NCBI RefSeq assembly: GCF_003419895.1
Contig: NZ_QPMM01000012.1
Location: 1 to 64,000, forward strand
DNA length: 64,000 bases
Reading direction: 5' to 3'
DNA from: Chitinophaga silvatica
GTDB taxonomy: Bacteria; Bacteroidota; Bacteroidia; Chitinophagales; Chitinophagaceae
The notes under the pieces are model-generated. The model saw only the letters and a program-made list of their open reading frames with translations. It ran no database searches and was not told where the DNA came from. The translations under genes were made by a program, and so were the position numbers. Below are positions 8,030 to 17,495 of the stretch, one piece after another (within the stretch, counting starts at the first letter, position 1; every line of letters starts with the position of its first letter).

Positions 8030-10144
8030 ATGAAAGTTTGTATTGCTGAAAAACCAAGCGTAGCGAGAGATATTGCCGAAGTAATTGGCGCAAAACAGCG
8101 CAAGGATGGTTACTACGAGGGAAATGGGTTTCAGGTTACCTGGACTTTTGGCCACTTCTGTACCCTCAAGGAACCACATGATTATTATGAGCAGTGGAAG
8201 TTCTGGAGGTTGGAAGATTTGCCCATGATCCCATCCAGTTTTGGTATTAAACTCATTGAAAACAATGGGGTGCAAAAACAATTTCAGATCATAGAAACTC
8301 TGGTAAAACAATGCGAAGAAGTCATCAACTGCGGTGATGCCGGCCAGGAGGGAGAACTAATTCAGCGGTGGGTACTTTTAAAAGCAAAATGTACAGCACC
8401 CGTAAAACGCCTCTGGATTTCTTCACTAACAACAGAAGCAATTAAAGACGGATTTCAACAGCTAAAACCTGCCGAACAATATAATAACCTCTATGCTGCT
8501 GGTAGTGCCAGAGCCATTGGTGACTGGCTGCTGGGCATGAACGCAACCAGATTATTTACCAAAAAATTTGCTCAGGGAAAAGTGGTATTGTCGATCGGCC
8601 GGGTGCAAACTCCTACCCTGGCAATGATTGTACAAAGGCAGAAAGAAATCAACGCATTTGTATCAGAAGATTACTGGGAGTTAAAAACTATTTACAGGGA
8701 AACAGAATTCACTGCGGCAATAGACAGACTGAAAAATCCTGAAAAAGCTGCTAAAGGCCTGGCATATCTGAAAGAACATCCCTTTGAGATCACGTCTTTT
8801 GAGAAAAAGGACGGAAAAGAAGGAAACCCACGATTATTTGATCTGACCGGCCTACAGGTAGAAGCTAACAAGAAATTTGCCTTCACGGCAGATGATACAC
8901 TGAAATATATCCAGAATCTTTACGAAAAGAAGTTAGTAACCTACCCCAGGGTAGATACAACCTATTTGTCTGAATATCTGCATCCTAAAATTGCTGGCAT
9001 ACTGCAGGACATGACTCCATATGCAGCACTGACAGCACCGCTACTTACCCAGCCAATTCCCAAACTGAAAACAGTATTCGATGATAAAAAAGTAACGGAT
9101 CACCATGCGATAATCCCAACAGGCATGCATCCTGGCGGCTTACCCTTGGAAGAAAAACGAATCTACGATCTGGTGGCCCGCCGCTTCATTGCTGCGTTTT
9201 ATCCGGAATGTAAAATCTCCAATACCACCGTATTGGGAAAAGTAGGTCAGGTGCCGTTTAAAGCCACTGGTAAACAGATTCTGGAACCTGGATGGAAGGA
9301 AGTATATGCCAATGATGTAAAAGAAAAAAAAGAAGGCGAGGAAGAAGAAAAAATATTACCGCTTTTCGAACCAGGTGAAAGTGGCCCACATACTCCAAGA
9401 ATCCATCAGGGCAAAACCACTCCACCTAAAGCCTTTACAGAAGCGACCCTGTTGCGTGCAATGGAAACAGCCGGTAAACAGGTAGATGATGAAGAAATGA
9501 GGGAACTTCTGAAAGATAATGGCATCGGCAGACCATCGACCCGTGCAAACATCATTGAAACTCTCTTCAAAAGGAAGTACATCGAAAAAAGAAAAAAGAA
9601 TATCTATGCCACTCAAACGGGTATGGACCTGATTGATACAATTCAATCCGAGCTGCTGAAAAGTGCCGAACTAACGGGCCAGTGGGAACGCAAGCTTCGC
9701 CTGATCGAGAAAGGGGAATATGCCTCAGATACTTTCAAAGATGAATTGATTCAGATGGTAGTAGACCTTACCAAAGAGGTAAAAACTGCCAGTTATAAAA
9801 CAATTACAATCGCTCCTGAAGCGCCTCCTGCTCCGGAGAAACCAGTAAAGGAAAAAGCAAAGAAAGCCCCCAAACAGCCTGTGGTTGTTGAAGAAATACA
9901 ATGTCCCAAGTGCAAGGCACATCCCCTCAAAAAAGGAAATACCGCCTGGGGATGCGGCAACTTTAATCAATGTGGCTTCAAGGTGCCCTTTATTATTGCC
10001 GGAAAAAAAATCAGCGACAAACAGCTTACCGACCTGATTACAAAAGGTAAAACAGGTAAAATAAAAGGACTGGAAATCCCTGGTTCTGCGGCCAAAGAAG
10101 GAAAGCTGGTGTTACAACCGGATTACAATATCGGGATTGAATAA
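8030..10144 (+). CDS. topB: DNA topoisomerase III (type IA)
   Basis: A 704-residue type IA topoisomerase. The Toprim fold is seen in IAEKPSVARDIAEVIG near the N terminus and in GDAGQEGE (Asp about 103). The catalytic tyrosine is in LVTYPRVDTTY (Tyr about 305). A C-terminal zinc-ribbon-like segment has four cysteines (about 625, 628, 642, 648). I chose the ATG at 8030 because the family begins directly with MKVCIAEKPS. The frame is open upstream to 7964, which would overlap the preceding gene and add 22 residues unlike the family. It relaxes negative supercoils and resolves recombination or replication intermediates. Confidence 0.92.
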   Translation: MKVCIAEKPSVARDIAEVIGAKQRKDGYYEGNGFQVTWTFGHFCTLKEPHDYYEQWKFWRLEDLPMIPSSFGIKLIENNGVQKQFQIIETLVKQCEEVINCGDAGQEGELIQRWVLLKAKCTAPVKRLWISSLTTEAIKDGFQQLKPAEQYNNLYAAGSARAIGDWLLGMNATRLFTKKFAQGKVVLSIGRVQTPTLAMIVQRQKEINAFVSEDYWELKTIYRETEFTAAIDRLKNPEKAAKGLAYLKEHPFEITSFEKKDGKEGNPRLFDLTGLQVEANKKFAFTADDTLKYIQNLYEKKLVTYPRVDTTYLSEYLHPKIAGILQDMTPYAALTAPLLTQPIPKLKTVFDDKKVTDHHAIIPTGMHPGGLPLEEKRIYDLVARRFIAAFYPECKISNTTVLGKVGQVPFKATGKQILEPGWKEVYANDVKEKKEGEEEEKILPLFEPGESGPHTPRIHQGKTTPPKAFTEATLLRAMETAGKQVDDEEMRELLKDNGIGRPSTRANIIETLFKRKYIEKRKKNIYATQTGMDLIDTIQSELLKSAELTGQWERKLRLIEKGEYASDTFKDELIQMVVDLTKEVKTASYKTITIAPEAPPAPEKPVKEKAKKAPKQPVVVEEIQCPKCKAHPLKKGNTAWGCGNFNQCGFKVPFIIAGKKISDKQLTDLITKGKTGKIKGLEIPGSAAKEGKLVLQPDYNIGIE

Positions 10145-10213
10145 TCCCATTTATCCAAAATTCTCGAAATTCCTGAGCGAATCTACTATCTTGTTCAATT
10201 AATTCAATTGAAT

Positions 10214-12883
10214 ATGCATTCGCGATTCCAGTTATTGTTACTAGGTTGGCTATTGCTTTTTTCTACTGCCAATGCAGGCGAAATTTGCCGCCCAACTGCT
10301 CTCAAATGTGAGTACCTGATCACGCCGTTAGGTGTGGATGCCGCACATCCCCGTTTATCGTGGCAACAAGCCGATGAAAGAAAAAATGCGCGTCAGACTG
10401 CCTATCAGATCAGCGTGTCTGAAGATTTGGCCACTTTACAAACTAAACCATTGTGGACTACCGGAAAAATCAACGGCAGCACCAGACTTACTAATTACAC
10501 AGGAAAAGCCCTGCAACCATTCACAAAATATTATTGGAGTATAGAAATCTGGGATCAGGATGGCAAGAAAACACCTGCCACCATTTCATGGTTTGAAACT
10601 GGTATGGTCAACTCAGCAAACTGGAAAGGTGCTTGGATCAGTGACAATACAGATATTGCCCTTAAACCCGCTGCACAGTTCAGAAAAACCTTTGCCGCAG
10701 AAAAGCAGATCAAATCGGCCCGGGCGTATATCGCAACAGGCGGACTTTATGAGCTTTATATCAATGGGCAAAGAGTTGGTAATCAGCGTCTCGACCCCAT
10801 GTATACGCGTTTCGATCGTCGGTCGTTGTATGTAACCCATGATGTAACCAGCCTGCTGCAACAGGGCCAAAATGCCATAGGAGTAATATTGGGTAATGGA
10901 TGGTATAATCACCAATCTACTGCCGTTTGGTTTTTTGATAAGGCACCATGGAGAAACAGACCCACTTTTTGTATGGACCTTCATATTACCTATACCGATG
11001 GCAGTAGCGCTATTGTTAGTAGTGGTAAAGATTGGAAAACAGCTTTAGGCCCAATTGTATTTAATAGTATCTATACAGCGGAACATTATGATGCCCGTAA
11101 GGAAATGCCAGGATGGAACACTGCAAATTTTGACGATAGCAAATGGCAATCTGTTATTTACAGGGCTGCTCCATCTATGAATATCGTATCACAACAATTA
11201 CATCCGATCGAAAATGTAGAAGAAATTGCAGCTCAAAGTCTAAAGCAGTTAAACGATACCACCTGGTTATTTGATCTCGGCCGAAATATTTCAGGAGTAA
11301 GCAAACTTTCAGTACAAGGCGCACCTGGTACTGTTATCAGGCTTATTCATGCAGAGCAACTAAATAAACAGGGTTTTGCAGATCTTTCAAATATTGATGT
11401 GCATTACCGCCCAACCGATAATACTGATCCCTTTCAGACAGATATATTTACACTTAGTGGCAAAGGAACAGAAACCTTTATGCCTAAATTCAACTATAAG
11501 GGATTTCAGTATGTAGAAGTTTGCAGCAATAACCCCATAAAGCTAACAAGGGAATCGCTTGTTGGTTATTTTATGCATAGCAATGTTCCTGCTGTTGGAA
11601 ATATTAATAGCTCGGATACTATTATAAACAAACTTTGGTGGGCAACTAACAATGCCTATCTCTCGAATTTATTCGGATACCCAACAGATTGTCCTCAACG
11701 TGAAAAAAATGGCTGGACAGGTGATGCTCAAATAGCTGTTGAAACCGGCTTATATAACTTTGATGGCATTACTATTTACGAAAAATGGCTGGCAGATCAC
11801 AGAGATGAGCAACAGCCAAATGGGGTACTACCGAGCATTATACCAACAGGAGGCTGGGGTTATGAATGGGGTAACGGACCAGATTGGACCAGCACAATAG
11901 CTGTTATTCCCTGGAATATATACCTTTTCTATGGTGATACTGCTTTACTTGCAGCATCCTATGATCACATAAAAAAGTATGTTGATTATATAACCAGTAT
12001 CAGTCCATCTGGTATAACCACCTGGGGGCTGGGTGACTGGGTACCTGTAAAATCGAAATCACCGGTTCCATTTACTTCTACAGCTTATTACTATGCAGAT
12101 GCCTTGATTCTGGCTAAAACAGCGAAATTACTGGGTAAAAACAGCGATTACTTAACCTACAGTACGTTGGCTAATAAAATAAAGTCCGCTTTCAATAAAG
12201 AGTATTTAAACAGCAATACCGGCGTATATGCCGAAGGGTTACAAACAGAGCAGAGCGTTGCACTATACTGGGGTCTGGCACCTGATAATCTGAAGTCTAA
12301 AATAGCTAAAGTACTGGCGGAGAGTGTGGTAGCTAATAACTATCATTTGGATGTGGGTTTATTAGGTACCAAAAGCATTCTTAATGCCTTAAGTGAGAAT
12401 GGATATCCTGAAGTGGCCTATAAATTGGCAGCACAGAAAACTTATCCATCCTGGGGTTATTGGATTGTAAGCGGGGCTACTACCCTTTTTGAAAACTGGG
12501 ATATCAACCGGTCTTCAGATCTTTCCCGTAATCATATAATGTTTGGAGAGATCGGGGCATGGATGTATAAGGGAATCGGAGGAATTTATCCGGATGAATT
12601 GGCACCCGGATTTAAGAATGTCCGGTTGTCACCAAGTTTTCCGGAGGAGTTAACCCATTTCAGTGTAAGTCATGACGGCCCTTATGGCAAGATTTCTTCT
12701 TCCTGGCAAAAGGAAGGTAGCAAGATTATATATACGGTGAATATTCCGGCTAATAGTGGCGCTACCTTAAGTTTACCTGAAAAACTCCGAAGAAGTATAT
12801 ACGAAAATAATAAGCAGGTAATAGTACCTGCAACTGGATTACCACTCGGAGCGGGCATACATACATTAGAGATTAAAATCTAA
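10214..12883 (+). CDS. GH78 alpha-L-rhamnosidase, secreted
   Basis: An 889-residue protein with a signal peptide (cleavage near TANA), N-terminal beta-sandwich domains, an (alpha/alpha)6 catalytic domain and a C-terminal beta domain, as in GH78. The signature YPTDCPQREKNGWTGDAQ supplies Asp492, Glu497 and Asp504, and Glu760 lies in SGATTLFENWD. Their spacing matches the catalytic set recalled for Bacillus RhaB (Asp567, Glu572, Asp579, Glu841). It should release terminal alpha-L-rhamnose from pectin-like glycans or glycosides in the periplasm. A TTG two codons upstream is an alternative start. It has no SusCD partner of its own. Confidence 0.9.
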   Translation: MHSRFQLLLLGWLLLFSTANAGEICRPTALKCEYLITPLGVDAAHPRLSWQQADERKNARQTAYQISVSEDLATLQTKPLWTTGKINGSTRLTNYTGKALQPFTKYYWSIEIWDQDGKKTPATISWFETGMVNSANWKGAWISDNTDIALKPAAQFRKTFAAEKQIKSARAYIATGGLYELYINGQRVGNQRLDPMYTRFDRRSLYVTHDVTSLLQQGQNAIGVILGNGWYNHQSTAVWFFDKAPWRNRPTFCMDLHITYTDGSSAIVSSGKDWKTALGPIVFNSIYTAEHYDARKEMPGWNTANFDDSKWQSVIYRAAPSMNIVSQQLHPIENVEEIAAQSLKQLNDTTWLFDLGRNISGVSKLSVQGAPGTVIRLIHAEQLNKQGFADLSNIDVHYRPTDNTDPFQTDIFTLSGKGTETFMPKFNYKGFQYVEVCSNNPIKLTRESLVGYFMHSNVPAVGNINSSDTIINKLWWATNNAYLSNLFGYPTDCPQREKNGWTGDAQIAVETGLYNFDGITIYEKWLADHRDEQQPNGVLPSIIPTGGWGYEWGNGPDWTSTIAVIPWNIYLFYGDTALLAASYDHIKKYVDYITSISPSGITTWGLGDWVPVKSKSPVPFTSTAYYYADALILAKTAKLLGKNSDYLTYSTLANKIKSAFNKEYLNSNTGVYAEGLQTEQSVALYWGLAPDNLKSKIAKVLAESVVANNYHLDVGLLGTKSILNALSENGYPEVAYKLAAQKTYPSWGYWIVSGATTLFENWDINRSSDLSRNHIMFGEIGAWMYKGIGGIYPDELAPGFKNVRLSPSFPEELTHFSVSHDGPYGKISSSWQKEGSKIIYTVNIPANSGATLSLPEKLRRSIYENNKQVIVPATGLPLGAGIHTLEIKI

Positions 12884-12916
12884 AAAAATGAGGCCATCTC
12901 CTTGTGAGATGGCCTC
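12882..12916 (-). terminator. Strong minus-strand intrinsic terminator
   Basis: A perfect 11-bp stem (12890-12900 with 12906-12916) with a 5-nt loop is followed, on the minus strand, by seven T (12888-12882). It abuts the stop codon of the rhamnosidase. The T tract is only on the minus-strand side, so its main job should be to end the transcript coming from 13413. Confidence 0.8.
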
Positions 12917-13108
12917 GTACCGTAATTGATCCTCTATGAAAGACCGATGTCCAAAAAAACACTTTAGTTACCAGAAGGCTGAACGGCAGTAGCCGGAGTT
13001 ATGTTTTACTACCGCTCTAAGGCCAATTTGGTATAGATGCCACTGAGTTGGAATTCAAGCTTGCCTTTTGATTTAACAACCCTTTTAGAGCATCCCTGTT
13101 TGAATATT

Positions 13109-13309
13109 TTAATTTTCAAATGCCGGAGCAGAAATAGTACCAATTGCAAGCGTACAATTCGGTTGTACAACAACTGGCACTACTGCCGGTGGGGCCACAA
13201 CTACGACATCTTTCAATTCAATATTTTTATAGATATAAGCCATACTCACTAAAATGATGCAAAAACAAATCAGGAGATGGATATAGACTTTATTATTGTT
13301 TGAACCCAT
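13109..13309 (-). CDS. Small single-span membrane peptide, unknown function
   Basis: A 66-residue reading frame: a short polar N terminus, one hydrophobic helix (about residues 8-26, YIHLLICFCIILVSMAYIY), then a Val/Pro-rich tail (VVVVAPPAVVPVVV) and a single later Cys. I recognise no family. Support for a real gene comes from context: a TACCTTTG promoter element about 100 bp upstream and a strong terminator downstream on the same strand. The transcript would have a 3' untranslated part of about 190 nt. It sits back-to-back with the LuxR-type regulator. Confidence 0.45.
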   Translation of the reverse strand: MGSNNNKVYIHLLICFCIILVSMAYIYKNIELKDVVVVAPPAVVPVVVQPNCTLAIGTISAPAFEN

Positions 13310-13405
13310 AAAAATTGGGAGTGATTTTTAAAGGATACCATGACAACTTTGGCGGCTTCAATGATTTTCTCAGCTTCATAGGTTAGGGTATCGGTTTCAT
13401 TATCA

Positions 13406-13413
13406 CAAAGGTA
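13406..13413 (-). promoter_or_regulatory. Candidate -7 element for the small membrane-peptide gene
   Basis: The minus strand reads TACCTTTG, matching TAnnTTTG. It is about 97 bp before the ATG at 13309, giving a moderately long leader. No clear TTG lies at -33. Confidence 0.35.
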
Positions 13414-13457
13414 AGTATAGCTTTATCATTTATAAATAGCGGTTCCCCTGAATATGA

Positions 13458-13475
13458 TGTAGTATTTATACTACA
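13458..13475. promoter_or_regulatory. Perfect 8-2-8 palindrome, candidate operator
   Basis: TGTAGTAT-TT-ATACTACA is a perfect inverted repeat with a 2-bp spacer. It is centred about 30 bp upstream of the -7 element at 13497 and about 55 bp upstream (minus-strand sense) of the -7 element at 13406. The arrangement resembles the 7-2-7 sites of NarL-type LuxR-family regulators, and such a regulator is encoded immediately downstream. Autoregulation is inferred. Confidence 0.5.
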
Positions 13476-13496
13476 AAAAGCAGTGTAAATAATGTT

Positions 13497-13504
13497 TACC
13501 TTTG
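13497..13504 (+). promoter_or_regulatory. Bacteroidota -7 element for the LuxR-type response regulator
   Basis: TACCTTTG matches TAnnTTTG exactly, 35 bp before the ATG at 13539. The -33 region is occupied by the end of the palindrome at 13458-13475 rather than a TTG, which suggests activator-dependent transcription. Confidence 0.5.
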
Positions 13505-13538
13505 TTGTCTATTAATGAATGGAAGCCTCTATTACACA

Positions 13539-14177
13539 ATGAATATCCTGATTGCCGACGATCATGCTATAGTTAGATATGGTCTTGCCAAAATAATCTC
13601 CGGAATTGATTTAGCAGCCAATACTATACTCGTTGATTCTTTCAATGCAGTAATACAGCATCTCGATACCCAACAAATTAAAATGTTAATACTGGACATT
13701 AATTTGCCAGGAGGGAATAGTATTCAGATGATTGATGCTATTAAGTTTAGGCAGCCGGATACACATATCCTTATTTTCTCGGCATATGATGAACGGCTAT
13801 ATGCACTTGATTACCTGCAGGCAGGAGCAGATGGATATCTGAGCAAAAGCGCTACAGAGGAGGAAACTAAATTAGCCATCCGGACCTTATTCAATGGTGA
13901 AAAATATATGAGTGCTGCTACCAGGCAAATGTTACTTCAAAAATTAAGTAAACATCAACCTAAAAGCAATTCGCCATTCGATACGCTCTCTGCAAGAGAA
14001 GTTGAGGTAATGAATATGCTTATCAAGGGTATTGCTTTAAATAAAATATCTGAATTATTAAACTTACAGGTATCAACTGTCAGTACCTATAAGACCCGCA
14101 TTTTCCACAAATTGCAAGTAGAATCCTTAATAGGCTTATTAGATAAGATTAAATTATACGAAACAGTTATTCAATAA
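13539..14177 (+). CDS. NarL/FixJ-type response regulator (REC plus LuxR HTH)
   Basis: A 212-residue regulator. The receiver domain has the acidic pair in LIADDHA (6-8), the phosphoacceptor Asp53 in ILDINLPGG and the conserved Lys103 in LSKSA. The C-terminal LuxR helix-turn-helix spans about 146-210 (TLSAREVEVMNMLIKG, then VSTVSTYKTRIFHKL). I preferred the ATG at 13539 because receiver domains normally begin MNILIADDH; an in-frame ATG at 13515 would add eight residues. Its 3' end overlaps the convergent histidine kinase by 11 bp, making that kinase its likely partner. Confidence 0.88.
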   Translation: MNILIADDHAIVRYGLAKIISGIDLAANTILVDSFNAVIQHLDTQQIKMLILDINLPGGNSIQMIDAIKFRQPDTHILIFSAYDERLYALDYLQAGADGYLSKSATEEETKLAIRTLFNGEKYMSAATRQMLLQKLSKHQPKSNSPFDTLSAREVEVMNMLIKGIALNKISELLNLQVSTVSTYKTRIFHKLQVESLIGLLDKIKLYETVIQ

Positions 14178-17175
14178 CATCAATTGTTATTGTAACCAGA
14201 GCGCCATGTAGTCCGTTGGTGTTTACCTTCATACTTCCGTTTATTAGTGCCAGCAATTCAATTACCATTAACAAGCCTATACCAACGTGTACATCATTAT
14301 ACTTTTCTGAAGCGGAGGAATTAGCAATCCTATCCTGATTGATCCAGTTCATCACTGCCTGGGGCATACCTATACCAGTATCTGCAAAGATGAGAACAAT
14401 CTTTTGGTTTTCCGTATAAGCTTCTAAAGTAATACTACCCGCAGGTGTATTCTTTACAGCATTATCAATAAGATTATGAATAATTATGGAAAGGAGTTGT
14501 TTGTTTACCAATACTTTAGTTCCGGGAATAGTGATATTATTGACAAGGATCTTTTTAGAGTTGGCTACTGGCCTGAAAATACTGGCTTTAAGTTCCAACT
14601 CATTATAAAGATCTACTACCTCCAACATTGAGTTATCATGCGCAAACTGTGACTTAATATATTGAATCAGGTTCTCCACCAGGTAATACATATTATGCAA
14701 ACTATCATGAATAACCATTCTTTCTTCTTTTACAATAGGATAGCCTGTTGTACCAACTACCTGCATTAAATACTTCATTGGAGTTTTCAAATCATGAGAA
14801 ATAGCAGCAATTATACGTTGCTGTACAAAGCTTTGTTTTCGTAGTTGTTGCTCGGATGCCTGCAGGTTCTTTAGTATTGATCTTAATTCATAAGTTCGTT
14901 CATCAACTAATAAGGATAATTGCTCATTTTTCCTTTCTATTCTTCTAACTCTTATCCGGAAGAAAACAAAAATGATAAAAGCCAGTGTTACCAGTAAAGC
15001 TATCCTGAAAATGGTAGTTTCGTAAAATGCTTTTTCAACTTTTAGTACCAGGATCAATTCCGCTTCATTATCACCCCCAAAACCATTCGGCTTTCGTATC
15101 CATAAATGATATGTACCCGAACTCATTGATGAGAATTCAATAATTCGTTCATTATTTACCGGTACCCATAATATTTCATCTTTATTACCTTCCTTTTCCA
15201 AAGAATAATAAAAATGAAGGTTATCAGGATCTCCAAAGTAGGGAGAGCTTATGCGAATCTTTGCATGATGAAAGTTGTGTGGAATGTCAATGACCTCATC
15301 CGGATTTATAACTGAAGTATCAATCTCGATCTGATCTACGAAAATACGTTTATCCGGAAGTTCAGGTATGATATTGCCGGGATTAAAATAAACAAGCCCA
15401 TTTAAGGAAGGTAAGGAGATATCTCCGTTAGGAAGTTTTACAGCACATGGCTGGCATCCTCCATTAAACTCATTTGTATTGAAGCCTTGCTCTTTTCTGT
15501 AATAGAGATAATATAAATTTTTACTTTTTTTAGAAACAAAGGACAATGCATCATTTGTACTTACCTGAAATAATCCCTTATTGGTGGTGATCCAATTATA
15601 TCCATTATTATCACGTATTACACAATGGGCCATTAAAAGAAACCTATGCTTATCTAATGGCAGGGCTGTTATTTCATTGTCTTTATAAATAAAAATTCCA
15701 TGACTATAGGTAGTGATCCAAATTTCTCCTGTAGGAGCCGTAAATAAACTGCGAATGTATGAATCCTTTAATACATTGAACCCGCTAGTTTTTTTTGTTT
15801 TGACATCTACACTATATAAACCTGCTGCGGTGCCTACCCATAAGGTATGTTCATTAGCCTTGGTGAAATAGGTGCAATCATTAATGTCGGTACAGAATTG
15901 TTGAAGCTGAGGATGTTCTTCATCAGTTTGTATAGTATATAAGCCGGTGGTCTGAGTTCCAATCCAAAGCTTGTTTCCTCCATCAAAAAATAATTGGTTC
16001 ACTTTTGAAGGGAAAACAGTATCCCACAAAATTGCTGAATAATCAGGGGTTAATTTATAAAGAACCCTCCCATCCTTATACCAATTATTCTCTTTATTAT
16101 CTGTTGCTATCGAGTAATTATCCAGTCGGCCTATCTTTCTTAATAATGGTATCTCTTTCTTAGTTCCATCAGTCGTAAACATGAAACCACGGGGTACCAC
16201 TAACGCATTATCACCGTGAAGTGCCTGTGCATAATAAACCTCATCATTTCCTTCTCCATCTCTTAAAACAGAAAATTGTTTGCATTTATATACAAATAAT
16301 CCTTTTGTCAGACTTCCTATAAATAATCGCTGATATTTAGTGTCATAATAAATGCTTGTTATTCCTCCTTTAACCTGATCGAAATTATCGAGGAGAATAG
16401 TTGACTCTATGTTGTTATTCTTATCAATTTTTAAATAATACAGTAAATTATTGATAGACAGGAATAACTGCTGAGACCCTATATTCCAGTATACTTTATA
16501 GTTTTTGAGTTTTCCTATTGAATCGCCATGTAAGGATAAGGGGCGTGGAAATTTAGAATTAAGCTGAAAAAACTCTCCGTTATCTGTAATCTGATATAAA
16601 TTCCCATTTAAGGCGAAAAGCTGTTCGGGCTTGAAGGCCGGGGCCTTCTGCAGGTAGAAATGCTGTTCATTATTTACGTACCATATACTGTCTTTGCTGG
16701 TTTTATAATAAGTAGTAGCATTAACAGGATATATAAAATAATGGCATGGAACTATATTTAAATAAAGATCAGGAAATCCTCTTACCGTGTATACATCAGA
16801 GGTATCCTCCTGGATGAAATAATTGTAAGCGGATATGTTGCTAACAGCGGCTTTGCCATTCTTTATTTCCAAAATATTTTCAACAGAAATAGCAGCCAGT
16901 CCTTCATTTGTGGATAAAAAACATAAAAAATGATTATCCTTAATTGGAAGAACAGTACTATTAAAATTTAAAAAGTGGTAGCCATCAAACCTAACTAATC
17001 CATCTTCTGTTGCCAACCATACAAAGCCATCTTTATCAGGTGTGATGTACTTGATACTATTTTGAGGTAATCCATCCTGGTCTGTAAAATGCCGAACTAT
17101 GGCTGAATCAAAACGGGAATTAGCAGATACTGAATTCATTCCCATTAAGAAACATACCAGCAAAATAAGTCTCAT
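14167..17175 (-). CDS. Beta-propeller sensor histidine kinase
   Basis: A 1002-residue protein: signal peptide (ending SVSA), a periplasmic region with Reg_prop-type propeller blades (e.g. DGFVWLATEDGLVRFDGYHF, NKLWIGTQTTGLY, GEIWITTYSHGIF), a Y_Y_Y-type beta domain at about 600-715, one membrane helix at about 721-741, a coiled-coil linker, a HisKA domain with His794 in ISHDLKTP, and a HATPase domain (NLIDNAVKN, DTGIGM). Unlike one-chain hybrid sensors it has no receiver or DNA-binding domain, so it needs a separate regulator, probably the overlapping LuxR-type one. It lies just downstream of the GH95 operon on the same strand, after a terminator. Confidence 0.87.
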   Translation of the reverse strand: MRLILLVCFLMGMNSVSANSRFDSAIVRHFTDQDGLPQNSIKYITPDKDGFVWLATEDGLVRFDGYHFLNFNSTVLPIKDNHFLCFLSTNEGLAAISVENILEIKNGKAAVSNISAYNYFIQEDTSDVYTVRGFPDLYLNIVPCHYFIYPVNATTYYKTSKDSIWYVNNEQHFYLQKAPAFKPEQLFALNGNLYQITDNGEFFQLNSKFPRPLSLHGDSIGKLKNYKVYWNIGSQQLFLSINNLLYYLKIDKNNNIESTILLDNFDQVKGGITSIYYDTKYQRLFIGSLTKGLFVYKCKQFSVLRDGEGNDEVYYAQALHGDNALVVPRGFMFTTDGTKKEIPLLRKIGRLDNYSIATDNKENNWYKDGRVLYKLTPDYSAILWDTVFPSKVNQLFFDGGNKLWIGTQTTGLYTIQTDEEHPQLQQFCTDINDCTYFTKANEHTLWVGTAAGLYSVDVKTKKTSGFNVLKDSYIRSLFTAPTGEIWITTYSHGIFIYKDNEITALPLDKHRFLLMAHCVIRDNNGYNWITTNKGLFQVSTNDALSFVSKKSKNLYYLYYRKEQGFNTNEFNGGCQPCAVKLPNGDISLPSLNGLVYFNPGNIIPELPDKRIFVDQIEIDTSVINPDEVIDIPHNFHHAKIRISSPYFGDPDNLHFYYSLEKEGNKDEILWVPVNNERIIEFSSMSSGTYHLWIRKPNGFGGDNEAELILVLKVEKAFYETTIFRIALLVTLAFIIFVFFRIRVRRIERKNEQLSLLVDERTYELRSILKNLQASEQQLRKQSFVQQRIIAAISHDLKTPMKYLMQVVGTTGYPIVKEERMVIHDSLHNMYYLVENLIQYIKSQFAHDNSMLEVVDLYNELELKASIFRPVANSKKILVNNITIPGTKVLVNKQLLSIIIHNLIDNAVKNTPAGSITLEAYTENQKIVLIFADTGIGMPQAVMNWINQDRIANSSASEKYNDVHVGIGLLMVIELLALINGSMKVNTNGLHGALVTITIDVIE

Positions 17176-17214
17176 CGAATAAACAGTCTAATATTGGCAG
17201 TTAGAAATTCGCAT

Positions 17215-17248
17215 CAAAAGTAGCCATAAAAAAATTTATCATTGCAAA
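17215..17248 (-). promoter_or_regulatory. Promoter for the propeller histidine kinase
   Basis: On the minus strand TACTTTTG (17222-17215) matches TAnnTTTG and TTTG (17248-17245) lies 22 bp upstream. The start codon is about 40 bp downstream. A 7-bp inverted repeat (17274-17280 / 17287-17293, TGGTTTG/CAAACCA) lies further upstream and could be an operator. The rest of 17176-17495 is AT-rich with no visible gene. Confidence 0.5.
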
Positions 17249-17444
17249 TCAGCTAACAATTCATTAAAAAAATTGGTTTGCTAAATCAAACCAGATAAGG
17301 ATTTCATGGAAATTCACTATCGTTCATTAATTGATCAAGTTGGATTATTTTTCGTATAGGCATCACATTTACATATATATACGAGATTATTTCAAGGGAA
17401 GATTTCATATTAGTACTATTAACATAATAATAATATTTAAAATA

Positions 17445-17473
17445 CAAAAGCACCTCTTACAGAAGTGCTTTTG
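17445..17473 (-). terminator. Terminator after the GH95 gene
   Basis: A 9-bp stem (17445-17453 with 17465-17473, CAAAAGCAC/GTGCTTTTG) has a few more pairs towards the loop and is followed on the minus strand by a T/A-rich stretch. It lies about 20 bp after the GH95 stop codon. Confidence 0.65.
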
Positions 17474-17495
17474 TAGAAATCGATTAGTATTATTA

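Noticed and set aside
12984..13014. Hairpin in the 3' part of the small minus-strand unit as a riboswitch
   Set aside because: Only one 7-bp stem with a wobble is seen, with no known aptamer core, and it is downstream of the frame.
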